Below, piece by piece: positions 37,301 to 52,000 of a stretch of DNA of 64,000 nucleotides (its first letter is position 1; each line of letters begins with the position of its first letter). The stretch covers positions 12,217,420 to 12,281,419 of the forward strand of contig OX421509.1 of the NCBI GenBank assembly GCA_949126835.1. The letters are read 5' to 3'. Position numbers and translations under genes: made by a program. The notes beneath the pieces were generated by a model. The model was not told where the DNA came from and did not search any database. It saw only the letters and a program-made list of their open reading frames with translations. Source of the stretch: Anisus vortex. Lineage: Eukaryota > Mollusca > Gastropoda > Planorbidae.

Positions 37301-40002
37301 AAGATTTGATGATACAGAATATATTTACATAACAATATACAAAGAACTAGCAAGAAAAATATTGATTTTAGAATAAAGTGAACTATTAATTCTAAGAAAT
37401 GTGTAGGCAGTCGGTAAAATGTTTAACCATATTAATAAAACACATTCTTCGACAGTATAAGACTTTAATTTAAATTATACTTAACTGTCTTTATATGTAT
37501 TTATCTATAAAATATGTATTTTAACGCCTGCTTAGGGCTTCCAAATGGCTTGATCCGGCTCTCTTTAGAACAGAACATCATATTACCTTATATCACTTTC
37601 TATCATAGCGATTTAAATAGATTTAACTATCTTTATATTATGTGTTAATCTTTATAATATTTATTTTAACGCATGCTTGTTGATTGTGATGTGCTTTTTC
37701 TGGCCCTGTCGGGACATAAAACGTTAGGTTACCAAATTTAACTTCATAAGGTCATTACTATAGTTATGTATCTGAATATGTATTTTTCTATGCCTGTTCT
37801 GACTCTTTAAATCAGGATTCAAAGAAAGTTTTATTTTTATTAGAAGCCTCTAATTCTGCTTGCTGGAGTCAGGCGCTAAGGGTCACTTGACAACAGATTT
37901 TCGCAGTTCTTTTAATGATGCGATTACGATTAGTAATATTAAGGACGACTCTTTCAACTCCTTTCATTCAACGATGATAGATGAAATCACTTCAGTTGTT
38001 GAGTATACAATTGTATTTAAATCGTAGACTCAAGATCAAGGTAATCAATAGTATATTTACAAAATGATAGGCAAGAAGAACGTGAGTTCCATAAAATGTA
38101 CTAATTGCGAACTGCTCTCTACAATAGATAAAGCCAAAGTCTATAATAAGATGGACCGATGGCTTTAATATTTCAGCTATTTGATGATTCGAATGACTTC
38201 TTATCGGAATTCCCGATTCCCTTTTGTAACTTCCGTTTTATTTAATCGCTTTGATCTTCTCAATGCAAAATTAAAATTAAAATCGAATGTTGTATGCAGC
38301 GCAAACGTTTAGGCAAACGTAGAAGCGTAGAAGTCATTTAGGACAGCGTTATTGGATGCGCACGGGAAAAAAGAACATATTAACTCTAAAAATATAGCAA
38401 GCGGTTCATCTTATGATTCTTTGGTGAAACTGAACTTCTTATATTTCATGCAAGCTACCACGACAACTACCACGACTACGACCACGCCCATCCCGTGTTT
38501 CAAGAGCCCAACGAAGGCAGGTGACGGGCTGGACAACGATTGTGACGGCTACATCGACGAGGAAATGCACAATAACAAAGGTCTTGTCACAAACACCACC
38601 ACTCACAAGCACACACCAATTGTGCCTTTTGGTCTCCAAATAAAATTTTATTGTGTTTTTAAACTACCGTATTTGAATGTTCCCAAATCACTCAAATATC
38701 ACAATGCTTTTTTTTTACAGCGCACACCTTTGTTTCAAACAGTCTGGTCGTTGTTTGTTTTTTTGTTTTTTTAGTTTTTGAGCTTCTCGTGGAATTTACC
38801 ATTTTTACTTGATTTTGGTGGTAGTAAATTAAAAAGCTAAAATTGTAATCACCCATCAGATTCCTTTAAGTCCTCAGTTAGACAGATGGCCCATTGTGGC
38901 CAAAAGCAACACTGCTTCTAAAACACGAAAACTTCTGAAAGAGTATATGTATATGTATATTTCAGCCGTCCGTCATCAACGGACGACGGCGTAATCGAAG
39001 ACCGGGAGTTGGATTTTGGTTAGCTATTTGAGAAGCCAAGCCATGAGGATATTTCGAGAGTAATGGGTGCTTATTTCCCACTACCATCCCCGCCTGAACA
39101 AACCTGGTAACTGATATTCTGAAAGAGTAATCATTTTAAACTCTTATTTAGTAACTGGCTACAGGATTGTATAACCAGACACGCTCCAGGTACATTTTTT
39201 TCGTGGACTCACTAACATAAAGCCAATTGATGAAGCACTGTGCTAGCCACACCATCATGTGAGGGAGGGAGTGGGCAATGACCTTAAAACTATTACATTA
39301 AATCATCCATTGGGTTAAGTCTCTTGAAGAACATGTTTCTCATTACTCAATTTAAAATCTTGAATCCATCATGTCGAACCCCTGATTAAATCCGTGAGGT
39401 TGCAGCTCCATCATATCTGACCCATTTTAAGGAAACCAATAGAATATTTTGAGCGTCTAGACCTCGTTACTTTCAACTTAGTTTAAGTTAGGTTCTTTCT
39501 ATTTTTATTTTATTTCTTTGTGGCGACAAGTCCCACTAATTTTTACCTTTATTATTATGTTTTTTGCTTACGTAATTTCTATGTATTGAGATCCTTAGCC
39601 CCTATTTTATAGCGTTTGAATCTTCGTCATCTTGAACTAATGGAATATACAATAAATAGTGTACAAATCCAAATAGGGACTTGAAATATAAAATATAGTC
39701 CACGTATCGAGAACAAATGCATATAACGTACTCTTACTTCCCAATGGCTTTCCGGTCCTGGAATGAGTTTCCTGAACAAACCAGGAAAGCCAGTTACTTA
39801 ACATCATTTTAAACCCTAATAAAAATGCAAGACTAGACTCAAAGACTCGTTGAACGCAATGCTCTTCTTTAGAGAAATAGCGTCTGTAATATATAAGATA
39901 AGAAAGATAACAGTTAATAGAACTTCAATCCTACATTACCATTATCCCTCTTCTGTTTATCCCGTCCATGGTAAAATTTGGTTTATTGTTGTGCATGTCC
40001 CA

Positions 40003-40050
<48 letters not shown>

Positions 40051-43000
40051 GCCATTTTTACCGGACAGTCTGCTGAAATACCGGACTATTTGGGCCAAAA
40101 CTGGACACTAGGATCTTTTTTCGGAAGTATATCATTGCCTTATTTTTTCATGCAGATGACGATGGCGATAATAACACTGATGAAGATTTGGCTGAAAAGA
40201 CAGAAAATGGTAACACATTTAAACTTCGGTTTTCCTCTATGTAAGACTAAAAAGTTTAGATAATTCTTTTAATCTAATACTTTAATTATTAAAATGGGAT
40301 TTTTAAAACGGTGTCAACATTTTTTTCTTGTCAATTAATTTGAACATTCAGGCTGCCTGCCTGGTTGGTTTGGAAGTCAATGTGACAAAATGTGCCATTG
40401 TCAGGATTTAAACTGCAGGCCTGATGGAGAATGCCGGGAAAATTTCACGTGTTCCCATGGTTACTTTGGATCTCAATGTCAATACAGTAATTTTGTTTAT
40501 CCTTACTTAATATTGATCATACCTTTGTAATATAAAATATTCCCATAATAAAACGTTTTAGTAACTATAAATAAACTACCAGATACGTTTTATCCGTATG
40601 CTAGTAGTTTTCTGTAGCATTTATGAATGTAGCTAGTACACACGTTTCCCCGATTATAATAATATATAAGATGTGCATTTGGTAGCTGGCCTTCGGAATG
40701 ACTGTAGTTATTTGTATCCATTAAGAGCGTATACAAAGAAACATGCATCATATGCAGTTTCTAAAAAGTAGAACTCAAATTTAAGAGGATGGTCTTCAAC
40801 GTCGGAATCATGAAGTTGCACGGATGCTAATAATAACACAAGTTAAATTTCAGGGCGTTGCCCGGGGGAAACTATTACATTTAATATAATTATTATTTAC
40901 TGAAAACATTTAGGACAGCTTAAGTCTTGAAATTCTTTACAATGTTAAAAAAAAGTAATATAAATGGAAACAAAAAAGGTTTCAAAAGTTTTTTATAATT
41001 GATCATTGGGTAATCAAACCCAAGGTCGCATGCATGGCAGTCACTCAACTAGCGAGGACACGTGTCTTTAAATTAACCAATTGGGATCGGATTTGAAAAC
41101 GTCTATAGAAGTTAAGGAAATAATGTTTGTTTAATAATTGTTGGTTCTTATTGATTCCTCCCCCCTCCTTCCCTTAGAAGATGCAGTTACCATGGCCACA
41201 GTGAGCCAGGCAGAAATGCTCTACAGAAGTCCAACAAAATGTCAACGAAATTTCAAAGCCGTCAGCCCGTTGACAATAACATTTCAAAATATAACAAGAG
41301 TTTCTTGGATTCAGATAGAGGCTGTGTCCAAAGGTACAGCAAAGGCTTAGATATATTGAGTCTTTCTATGTCATAATTAACCCATAGGACGAAAAAAGAC
41401 AATTTATCAATCGAAAGTCTTTATGGCCAAGAAAAGAAAATATATTACAATTTTATTGAGTCTATAGCCAAATGGATGGAGGCGTGGTGGCCGAGCGGCA
41501 GTGCGTTCGACTAGCGTATCGAAGGTCCTGGGTTCGAATCCTGGTAAAGACTAAGGATTTGTTTCCGGGTCTGGAGGGTGTCTACCCTGAGTCTACCCAG
41601 CTCTGATGGGTACCTGACATCAGTTTGGTAAATGCGGCTGGGCACTGTGCTGGCCACACAATCACCTAGTATACCACTAGAAATAGAAACCGGTGAACGT
41701 TGCTTCAACAGCCATGTGGAACAATTTGGTCCGGAAGGATACTTTACGTTTTTCTCTAGCGAAATAATGTACTAAAATTTGTTTCGCTATTTTCATGTAT
41801 AATATTTTTTTCATTTATCATCTACTCTTTAGTTAAAACGATTTTATTCAAAATGCCTGCTACGTTAAATGTGCCATGTTATGGTGATAACCTCAAGATA
41901 ATATGCCCTTTTAATGCAAGCATCCAGCCGTAGAATATGTTTTAGTGTATATGAACTATATAACTATATTATGGACGCATTATTTTATTATCCTTTATAA
42001 AATATAGCCTAATAAATATGCATGTCTTGAATTACTCATAGAAACATTTTTCAGATTATAGTTAAGAGGCGGCTCTATGGGGGTGGCCTTTGATGCAATG
42101 GAGTTGAAATTATTTGTATTTGGTTAGTTCATTTTGCATGCACAATTTTTCTGATTAAGATGTTTAAATGCCACTACATTAATAGAAAAACAAGTACGTA
42201 ATAAAATCAAACAGCCTATGGGACCTACAATTTGTAAGATAATAAGAAGCGTACAACACTCAAGGCAGAAAAGCCAGTGAGCGTTGTGTTATTCCGGTTA
42301 ATTTCTATCATGGCTGACAGCGTACAATTAGTGTTCAGTTAAGGCTAAGCCACACTACAAACAAAATCAGTGATTCGCTGCGATTCAATTCAAAAATCGC
42401 GATGATTCTCCCCGTTTCTAATGTGGCATATCGCGAAACAAGTCAGTTTCAGTAGTGATTCGCGATGATTGACAGATTTAGAACATGTTCTAAAATTTGG
42501 AAACATTATTATTCATTCAAGCTGTTTCAGCCAATGGGAATGGCAACTATAATTAGCCTAGTTAAAAAAGTAAACAAAGATGGCTGCTTTTAAATCGTCC
42601 AGTTCGCTTAAAAGAACATTGTAAGCTCCATAAATCTTTCTTCTTTCGATCCAAGGTTTAACCCACCATTTTCGTTTTTGATTTCTTTTTGCTTTAAGTA
42701 GAACAGACGCAGTGGGACATACCAAGTTTATTTCGTCGTCACTGCTAGAATTCATGAGTCGTGAACATAAAATGGGGCGTCAAGAACAGTCACTCTCAAC
42801 ACTTTCTTGATTGTTTTGAAAAATAAAATTGCGCGTCTTTGTTTTTCTGTGAATCGTGCTTTACGTGTGGCATGGCTGATTGTGAAACAGCGTATTTCTT
42901 ATTCGCTCTGAAACCAATTCTAGTGATTTGCTGAAACATGATTCCAGTCAAAGCGTGATTCCTTGTTTTTAGTGTGGCTTAGCCTTTAAGCCTGAACTAT

Positions 43001-46000
43001 CATTCTTTATCTACAGCCAACCTTTTGGGTTTGTCCTTTGCGTTTGCACAGACAGAGGAGAACACGACGTCCTACGCCGGTGGGTGCCGGGGCCGAAGAG
43101 ATGTCTACCCCGATGAATACAGCTTACTGGTTTATTGCAGCTTGAATTTTCACGTGCGCCAGTTGAACATTTCCTTCGACGATTCAAAAGGGGCGAGAGT
43201 TCTCTGCGCCATTTATGTTAGTCAAGGTATTTCAATTTTTTATGTCGATGTCTGTCCTAATTCATAACCGTTATAATACCCCATCCCTCATTTACACATT
43301 TTAGCGGAAAACTTTAAATCCGGTTGTTGATTTTACCATTTAGATTCCGCGACCCTGATTGGTGCATTGGGAAAAATATGCGAACATCCATTTCCGGTTT
43401 CAAATTGCTATGTTCAGAAACTTTTATAAACCATTGCAGGCATTGAATTAGTAAAAACGGATTTACTAACTTACTTTCTTACTGCCCGTAACACCGTGGG
43501 CGCATATGGCAGCAAATTTAGTGTAGTACCAATAGATTTGATACCTACTGATTTAGTACCTAGATATTTAGTACTTAGAGATTTAGTAATCCCAGGCTTA
43601 GTAACTAAAGGTTCAGCACCACCAGATACGCATATAAATTGTCACAATAATTATCGAAGAATTATTTTGTTCAAATATTAGTTGTACATTTTTCTACGTG
43701 TTTAATTAAAAAGATAATTACAGGTGAAATGCAATACAGTTGTTTTATGTGTAAAGCCTTTTATAATCGTTTTCATATAGAATTAAGAATTGTCTAAATC
43801 AGGGGTCGGCTTTTTTAGAGTTCTTAAATCATATTTAACTTTGGCGTCGATATTATTTGTAAACTAGTGTATAGATTGTTATTTATTATGACGTAACAAC
43901 ACCAAGATGTTTCGTTTTAGCATCTAAATTTTCCTAGTAAGCATCTTCTTTTGCATTCTGAAAACTTGGGGTAAAATCCGGGGTAGTGCTTCCTGCACCA
44001 AAATCGGTATAAGGCACAGAGTGGTTTAGTTAGCATGTTGTTGTTGTTTTGTTCAGCTACAAAGAAGCTACTTATTATTGGTCAATAAAGTTGAATGTTA
44101 TTATTGTACACAAGTTCAAGGATTTAGTTCTTCTTTAAACATTCATCGAGTGGCTTGAGTGTATTATTTCATAGTGAACCCAGACCCTAGACAGGCAACC
44201 AAAAACCCCGGAAAATAAAACACAATAAAAAATCGCGAACTAGTCTCCATGTTATTGTATTCATTGTATCAAACGTTACCAATCAGGTTTGATTGTTGTT
44301 TGTTTTTTACATCTGCCCTAGAGGACAGAAGGGCAAAGAGTAAAGTAGTCGTAATACATAAGGCATTAAACTCTAACTTAGAAATACAACCCAATAACAA
44401 CCTGTTGCAAAAGCTCAGATAAACATAAAGACAAAAACACTTCCCTTATCCCTTATGCGAAAAAAAAATGCATATAAGTAATATTTCTTCCAGAGTGGCA
44501 TTCGGGCATGGAACGGGTTGCCTGAACAAACCAGGAAAACCAGTAAATTAACATCATTTAAAACATTAATAAAAATGCAAGACTATACTCGAACCACGGA
44601 TGAGCGTAGGACGCAATAATCTTCTTTATAGAAGGAGCGTCTGTAATGTATAAGATACGATTAATAAGAAGTGGAGTAGTTAAAATGTTACTCTTTTTTT
44701 TATTAACAGGACGTAACGTGGCGCTAGGTAAGCCTACAAACATGTCCAGCCTCTTTGTTGACTCCAGGGGCGTCTCCAGTCTCGCGCACCTCTCTGTGGA
44801 CGGCCTCGTTGAAGACGGCAGCGGGTGTGCCAGGACGGCGAACGGGGATCTGGAATCTCTGTGGGGGATTACGTTCCCGGCGCCCATGTTGTTGGATGAG
44901 CTTGTCATTTACTCTAGAGGTAAGGGACTTATCGCCCTCTTTCACCCCTTGGCGCATGCGTGAGTTATTTGTATAATGCTGGACTGGTTGTAAAAATATA
45001 TAATGTAAGCCACTTCGGTTCATTGCGCAAAAAGACGCAGTGTTAACTCGTCTCTATGGCCAATACAAGCGAAGGGATTGTGTGTCCAGCAAAAGAAAAA
45101 AGTAAAAACAAAGTATCCCGTCGGACCAAATTGTTCCATGGGGCCGCCGAAGTAGCTTTGACTGGTACCTGACTATAGTTAAGGTAAAGTGAAGGTGGCT
45201 TTGCATTGTGCTGGCCACGCAATCCCCTTTGTATGTCGTGGCCACATAAACTGGTGAACGCGGCATCAATTTAGTCCTACGAGATGCTTTAATATTCACC
45301 ACTAATACATATATAAGAGAGGATCTAACTTTTAAGAAATCACTTATGTTAGTTCCATTAAGTCTTACCAGATTGCCGACCTATTGACAGAATCAGACTT
45401 AAATGATGTCCTTCCACTGTCTACGTTGGCTCTTTCATCTATCGTCGTCATTAGCCTGGAAGCAAAGACGGCGGCTTCACTGTTCGATTGAGAAACATTG
45501 ACGACCAATGGAGTCAGCCGAATCGCTCTCGTCCTCGCGGTGGAACGAAGCGACACACGACACCTTATTCGCTTGACTGGTTCCGTGGCACGCCTAAAAT
45601 TTAGATTACTAGATATTAAGATGTGAAATGTATCAAACGGGCTAATCACTAATATCTCCTCGGGCTAATTAATGTTATGCTAATTAGTAGGAAGGTCCCA
45701 GGTTCGAATCCTGGTGCAGGCAAGGATTTTTTCCCGGGCCTGGAGGGTGTCCCTCAGTTCACCCAGCTCTGATGGGTACCTGGCCCTAGTTGGGGTAAAG
45801 TATAGGGGCTGTGCATAGTGCTGGCCACACAATCACCTAGCATGCCGTTAACACGGAAACTGGTGAACGCTGCTTCACCGGCCCTTTGGATTAATTTGGT
45901 GTGACGGGAAACTTTACTTACTTACTAATTAGTAGGACAATTCGTCACAGATGCCGACCTTTTTTATCGGATTGTCACGACAGTCCTGTTGTTGTTTGTG

Positions 46001-49000
46001 TTGTCTTTTCATCGTTCCAGACGCCACCCTTGCCAAAAATATCACCATAGATTTAATAGACTACGGAGGCAAAGTGAAAGAGTCATTCTCGGTGGAGGTA
46101 AGGGAGACGATAGTGCTCATGACCACTTCACGTGCGGCTGTGAAAAGCATCAGAATCGTTTTGGAGCGCGGAATGAGGACTCTAACGATTTGCGAGTTCG
46201 AAGCGTATGGTGGTGAGTTTAAACATGATATTACATGATACTATTGTGAGTTTAAACAGGGTACGGTGGTATCATCCATTCGTCGCTTCATACATTTTAT
46301 CCATTAATCTATCCATTTAAATTTTCGTCCTTTCATTTATCCATCTTTTTATCCATCTATCCAACTATTTATTCATAATTCCACCCATTAATCCATCCGT
46401 CAACCTATTAAAATATCTTTTATTATATTGTTACGTCCACAATCCCCTTGTGGCCAGAGCTGTGTAGATCTTGCTGATAATTCTCGTTAGTCCTAGGGGA
46501 GACTTTAATTATTAGTATTTATGTTTCAGTATTACACGAACTCTTCTTATAGTCCTGGGCTCAAATTCAGTATTTGTATTCCAACATTTCCTCTCTTGTA
46601 AATTATGGTAGTAGATAAATCTTATAGTAATGTATACAACACAATAGGATAGTAACTTGACAAAGAAGCTTCAGTGTAACTGTTGTTGATAGTTTATTTC
46701 AGGTGGTATGTTCAATATATACAATATATCTATTATGTACAGTTAGAATCAAATAGTGCAAACACAAACGTTCAAAGGAACATCTTTTGAAACTCTCTGT
46801 CTTTCAGACAAAACAAATCATTAAATACTATCCGAGTGGTGCAAGGGATAGACCCATTACCAGTAGGGGTGAAAATCATGGTATCATTACAAAACTCATA
46901 ACAAAAACGATAGGAACTTCCCCTATTAAATAATGAGTCGTTCCCAGACTCTGAGAATTTGAGATCAACACAGAATCCCAGCATTACCTAGAACCTTTCG
47001 TTTTCCTACTAAACGTCCTAATATTGTGTGTAGTAAGAAAAGAGAGAGAGAGGAGAATAAACATTGCGTGTTCCAATTCTTGGAAAAACAATATACATGA
47101 CACGCCCCCACCCAATGAAAGAAATAATGTACCATAATTACCCAAGTAATACTCAACATGGTACATTTTTCGTACTTAACACTATCGTTTTAACAACCAA
47201 CAATCAATGGAAGATTATAAGACAATTTAAGCAAACATGGCTCACTGGCACAACTAAATTATAAAAAGTGTCACTACCCAATGGTAATTGTGATTATAAC
47301 GTGATGGACAAATATTTCCCCGTTAATATTAACTAATGTCTCAACAAGTACAAATAATTCCAAAAAATTCTAGTCATTCCTATTTTAACTATGTACAGTT
47401 GTGTGGATTTCCACCAAAAATTTGCAAAAAGTTTAAATCTATTAAACAAATATAACATTGCTCAAACTCTGTCAATTTCCACCAGTTTACTTCTAATATA
47501 CAAACCAAAAGATAAGTAATACATAACTCGAATCAAACTATAGGTTACTTCCCCTTAAAATTACAGTGTCAACTTGACATTAACAGGGTGCATACCTAAG
47601 ATGATGATACTTCCCCTTTTCTCAAATATGAGGAGAAAATACGCTCCAGTTACGATTACTACAGTAAACTCAATATTAAAATGTAATCCACTATTATGCG
47701 TTTTTGGCAAATTTGAAAGTTTAATATAAAAGATTGTTCAGGGTTGAATGAGTGCTCACCTTTAGGTACCTTTGTTTCCCTCCATTCCCGGATATATGGA
47801 ATATATAACAACCTATATACAACATAGTGAATATCCACTAGTTTTTCCCATTCTATTACCATGATATAGCAATTTAGCAATAGATTTCCAATATTATCTA
47901 TTAATCTATACCAATTGATATTACATCTCTTTCTAAGATAAAAATTGTACATATTATTATTTAGTTCCATTCATTAACTAAAATAAAAACAAGATAATAA
48001 ATCAATTAGCTTAAAGTTTCCCACTTAATTGCATGCAATGACCATTAACTTTCATCCATCCATATCAAGTAGATACATGCATATATATTTATTGCATAGT
48101 GCATCAAAATTTAAATGGAATTTCTTTTCCATAATCAAATGAATTTAAAATATATCAGAACATCAATATAATACATGATTATAAAAATTATTAATACTTT
48201 CAAAAGACTTGACTTCTATATGATACAAGTATTCTATAGGTATTCCATAATCAAAATTCAAACGAATGATAGGTTATCATGACACATTCTTAATGAATAA
48301 GTGAGATGATCTGAAAAAGAAGTATAGGGTTATTCAGTCAATCATGTAGCACCCGAGATAGAGTATCAGCTATGACCTTGTCTCTATCTTGTCGATAATA
48401 CGGGGAATGGGATACCAGTCGGTCTTTGTCAAATTACTTAATTTCCCAAGGTCTCTATAAAACTGCAGTGTGTGGTCGGCTTTTGGTACCATCACACAGG
48501 GTGTAGACCATTTGCTATAATATTTTTCTCCTATGTCATCTTCTAACATATACTTTACATCTAATTTAATATGCTCAGGTCTGATGGGGTCAAATGGATG
48601 CTGTTTAATAGACCTGGCACTATTGGTTAACACTACATCGTGCTCTATGACATGTGTCTTACTGGGAACATTTGTAAACATTGACTTATTTTCATGTACC
48701 AGCTCAATAATCTTCTCCTTATCTTCTACCGGAAGATGTTCTAGCCTTGTATCTAAACTCTTAAGGGCATCTGTATTATTAAGTTTACTTTCTGCAAACT
48801 TATATTCTATCCTAGATAAATCCGTCGGGACTCTAGCTAACGAAATCATGGGGACCTCCCGTGGTTTACTCTTTTCCCTGGAAACATAGGGCTTAAGTAA
48901 ATTAATATGGCATACCCTCTGTTTTTGTCTCCGGTCAGGAGTCTTTATTAAATAATTGACCTCGCCAAGCTTTGACTCTATCTCATAGGGTCCACTAAAC

Positions 49001-52000
49001 TTTGCACTTAAAGGCTGATTTTGCAAAGGTAGAAACACAAGAACTTTGTCACCTGGTGCAAAAGTTCTAGCTGTAGCTTTACGGTCATAGTTCTGTCTCA
49101 TACGCTCCTGCATCTGTGGAAAATGAATCTTCACATGGTTAAAAGCATGATAAAGCCTATTTTTAAATTTATCTACATATGACAAAAGTCCAATCGGTTC
49201 ACTGTCCGTTAGCCAAGTTTCATGTAGAAGTTTCAACGGACCTCTGACTGAGTGTCCATACACAAGTTCGAATGGGCTAAACCCCAGGGATTCCTGAGTG
49301 GCCTCCCTTGCAGCGAACAGTACATAAGGCACACCCTTATCCCAGTCTTTCTCGTTTTCATAACAGTACTTTTTAAGCATCGATTTTAATGTCTGATGAA
49401 ACCTTTCCAGAGCTCCCTGGCTCTCAGGATGATAGGCACTTGATAGCCTATGGCTTATCCCTAATTGTTCCATGACTTGTTTGAAAATGTTCGAAGTAAA
49501 GTTAGTCCCCTGGTCGGACTGTACTGTCTTCGGTAGGCCATAACGTGTGAAGAAATTTGTCAGGGCGTCTACCACCTTCACTGTTGTTATATTCCGCAAC
49601 GGAATGGCTTCCGGGAAGCGAGTGGATGAACACATGACTGTGAGCAGGTATTGAAAACCGGCTTTTGTTTTCGGCAACGGGCCCACGCAATCAATGAGTA
49701 TATGACTGAATGGTTCGTCGAACGCTGGTATCGGCTGGAGTGGAGCGACAGGAATTCGTTGGTTAGGACGTCCTACCATTTGGCATACATGGCAAGTCTT
49801 GCAGTATTGTTCGACATCTCTTCTCAGTCCTGGCCAGTAGAAGTAAGGGAGGATACGGTGGTGCGTTTTTCGGACTCCCATGTGACCAGCGAAAGGAAGA
49901 TCATGCGCCATACGCAGTATATCTTGACGATAGCACTTAGGTATTACAATCTGGTGAATACTGTCCCACTCGTTTGTACCTGAGTTGAGCGGTTTCGACT
50001 TTCTCATCAACACTTCATCTTTCATGTAGAAACATTCCGCCATTGCATCTGCAGTCTTTTCGTCAACAGCTTTCATTCTGAGTTGCATTATTACTTCGTC
50101 ATTCAATTGTTCTTTCACCAATTTCTGCTTTGGTGACAAAATGTTATCGTTCTCTGTTGCATCACCAGTTGTTAGTTCAGCAAAGAACGTAGCACTTAAA
50201 TCGATGTCAGGTGTTTCTGTTATCACTGTTTCATTCGCATGTGTGTCTTCAGAACAGACAAACACATCTTTCGTTGCACTACACGGCGTAGCAGGAGTCT
50301 TTACCGACTTCTTTTTCTGCATTGCTCTTGTCAGTGCACATGTTGGGCGTTCATTGGCAGGACGTAGGTTTTTGTCCTCCGCCATCTTTGTCTCCAACAC
50401 TTTAACCATGGGCTCGACAGTGACTCTGCCGCCCATAATGTCATTTCCTAATATCATGGAAACGCCTTTGACGGGTAGTGCGCGCCACACTTCCACTACG
50501 ATGTTACCTGTAAAAATATCCGACTCGAGTTTTATTCTGTGCAGTGGAGCTTCCACAGCCTCCATACTAGCACCTCTCAGCACAACAGACTCACCGGTAC
50601 TGGTGGCATCCGTTAACGGCACACTGCCCTCCAGGATCACGCTGACAGCAGAACCCGTGTCACGTAATATCTGTATTTTCTTCTTGCTGAGTACATCGAC
50701 TTCTGTCGACACTGTCCCCTCGTAGACAAAGGGTCGAAAATCGGATAGGTCGTCCTCTTCCGGGACTTCAGGAACCATCTGTTCCTCACGGCCTTCTGAA
50801 AGCATAATAGATTGAGTACAGCTATTCTCTTTTACCTTAGATAGACTGTTCTCAAAAACCATCGACTCCACAACTATGGGCGATGCCGGCCGCATTTCTT
50901 TTGAGTTTCTTGACCCTGTGTTGCACACTTCTTCTGTCTGCTTGCTATCTTTCTGCACTCTGGCACAGTGTAGAATAGCACCTTGCTTCTTGGTAAGGAT
51001 CCAACAATCTTTCTTCATGTGGCCCTCTTTCTTGCAATTGAAACATACCACCTTTGCTTTATTTACATCTGTCTGCTTCCTGAAATGAACTAAGTTACTA
51101 TTATTATTTACACCACTGTTCTTATTATTGTTTTCACTTGTCTCTTTTGGTTTACTAGCCTCCTTGGACTCTGGTTTGTGCACTTTGGGTTTGTCAGCAT
51201 AATATGGCTTTATGCTGGCGTGAATTATGGCATAGTTATCTGCCAATCTAGCAGCTTCATGCACATCTTCAACCCCTCGGTCTGAGATGTGGGTTTTAAT
51301 ATCCACTCGAATACAATCATTGAATTCCTCAAACAATATTAGGTTCTTGAGTTTATCAAACTCACTTACATTCTGTGACCTTAGCCACTGTTCTAACATT
51401 TTCTCCTTTTGTCTCAAAAAGTCTACATGAGTTTGATCATATGCCTTCTTTCTGTCTCTAAATAGCTTTCTATATTTTTCTGGTGTCAGGGAATAACTTT
51501 TTAGCACCCTATCTTTGATTACTTCATAGTCATTTATTTCCTCGGGTGTTAAACTCAACACTACGTCCAATGCTTTTCCTTTGTTGAGAGTTGACCTTAA
51601 CAATAAAGCCATCTTATCATCAGGGAACTGATAATCTACAGCTATCCTCTCAAAAAGCAAAAAGAAATCTTGAACATCTTCTTCTCTGAATATAGGCAAG
51701 TGTTGCTTCATTGCGCTAATATCCATACCATTGCTGTCCCTACGATGGTCAGGTCTATTCATGCGTGCCATCTCTATCCTTTCTCTGCTTTCAGTTTCTA
51801 TCCTAATTCTTTCATTTTCCCTTTCAGTTTCTATCCTAATTCTTTCATTTTCTATCCTAAATCTTTCCAATTCCATTCTCTTCATAGCTAATTGGAATTT
51901 TAGGTTTTCACTCAACCCTTCATCTTCATCATTGTTTGATGATCTAGATGACATATTTCTTACCTCGTCTCCGTGGGCAATTACCTCGCCCCCACTGGGA

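Noticed and set aside
38352..38774. Stand-alone 140-codon gene with Thr run
   Set aside because: Its start lies in the M1 MITE and its end in an intron; only 38455-38580 is coding, as exon 12 of gene B.
41488..41541. Functional tRNA gene
   Set aside because: A and B boxes are good, but no acceptor stem or cloverleaf closes around them, and the sequence continues into the SINE body.
50141..50725. 194-codon + strand ORF inside element 2 (and its mirror at 60854-61438)
   Set aside because: Antisense shadow of the protease and linker region; it follows only from the codon pattern of the real frame on the opposite strand.
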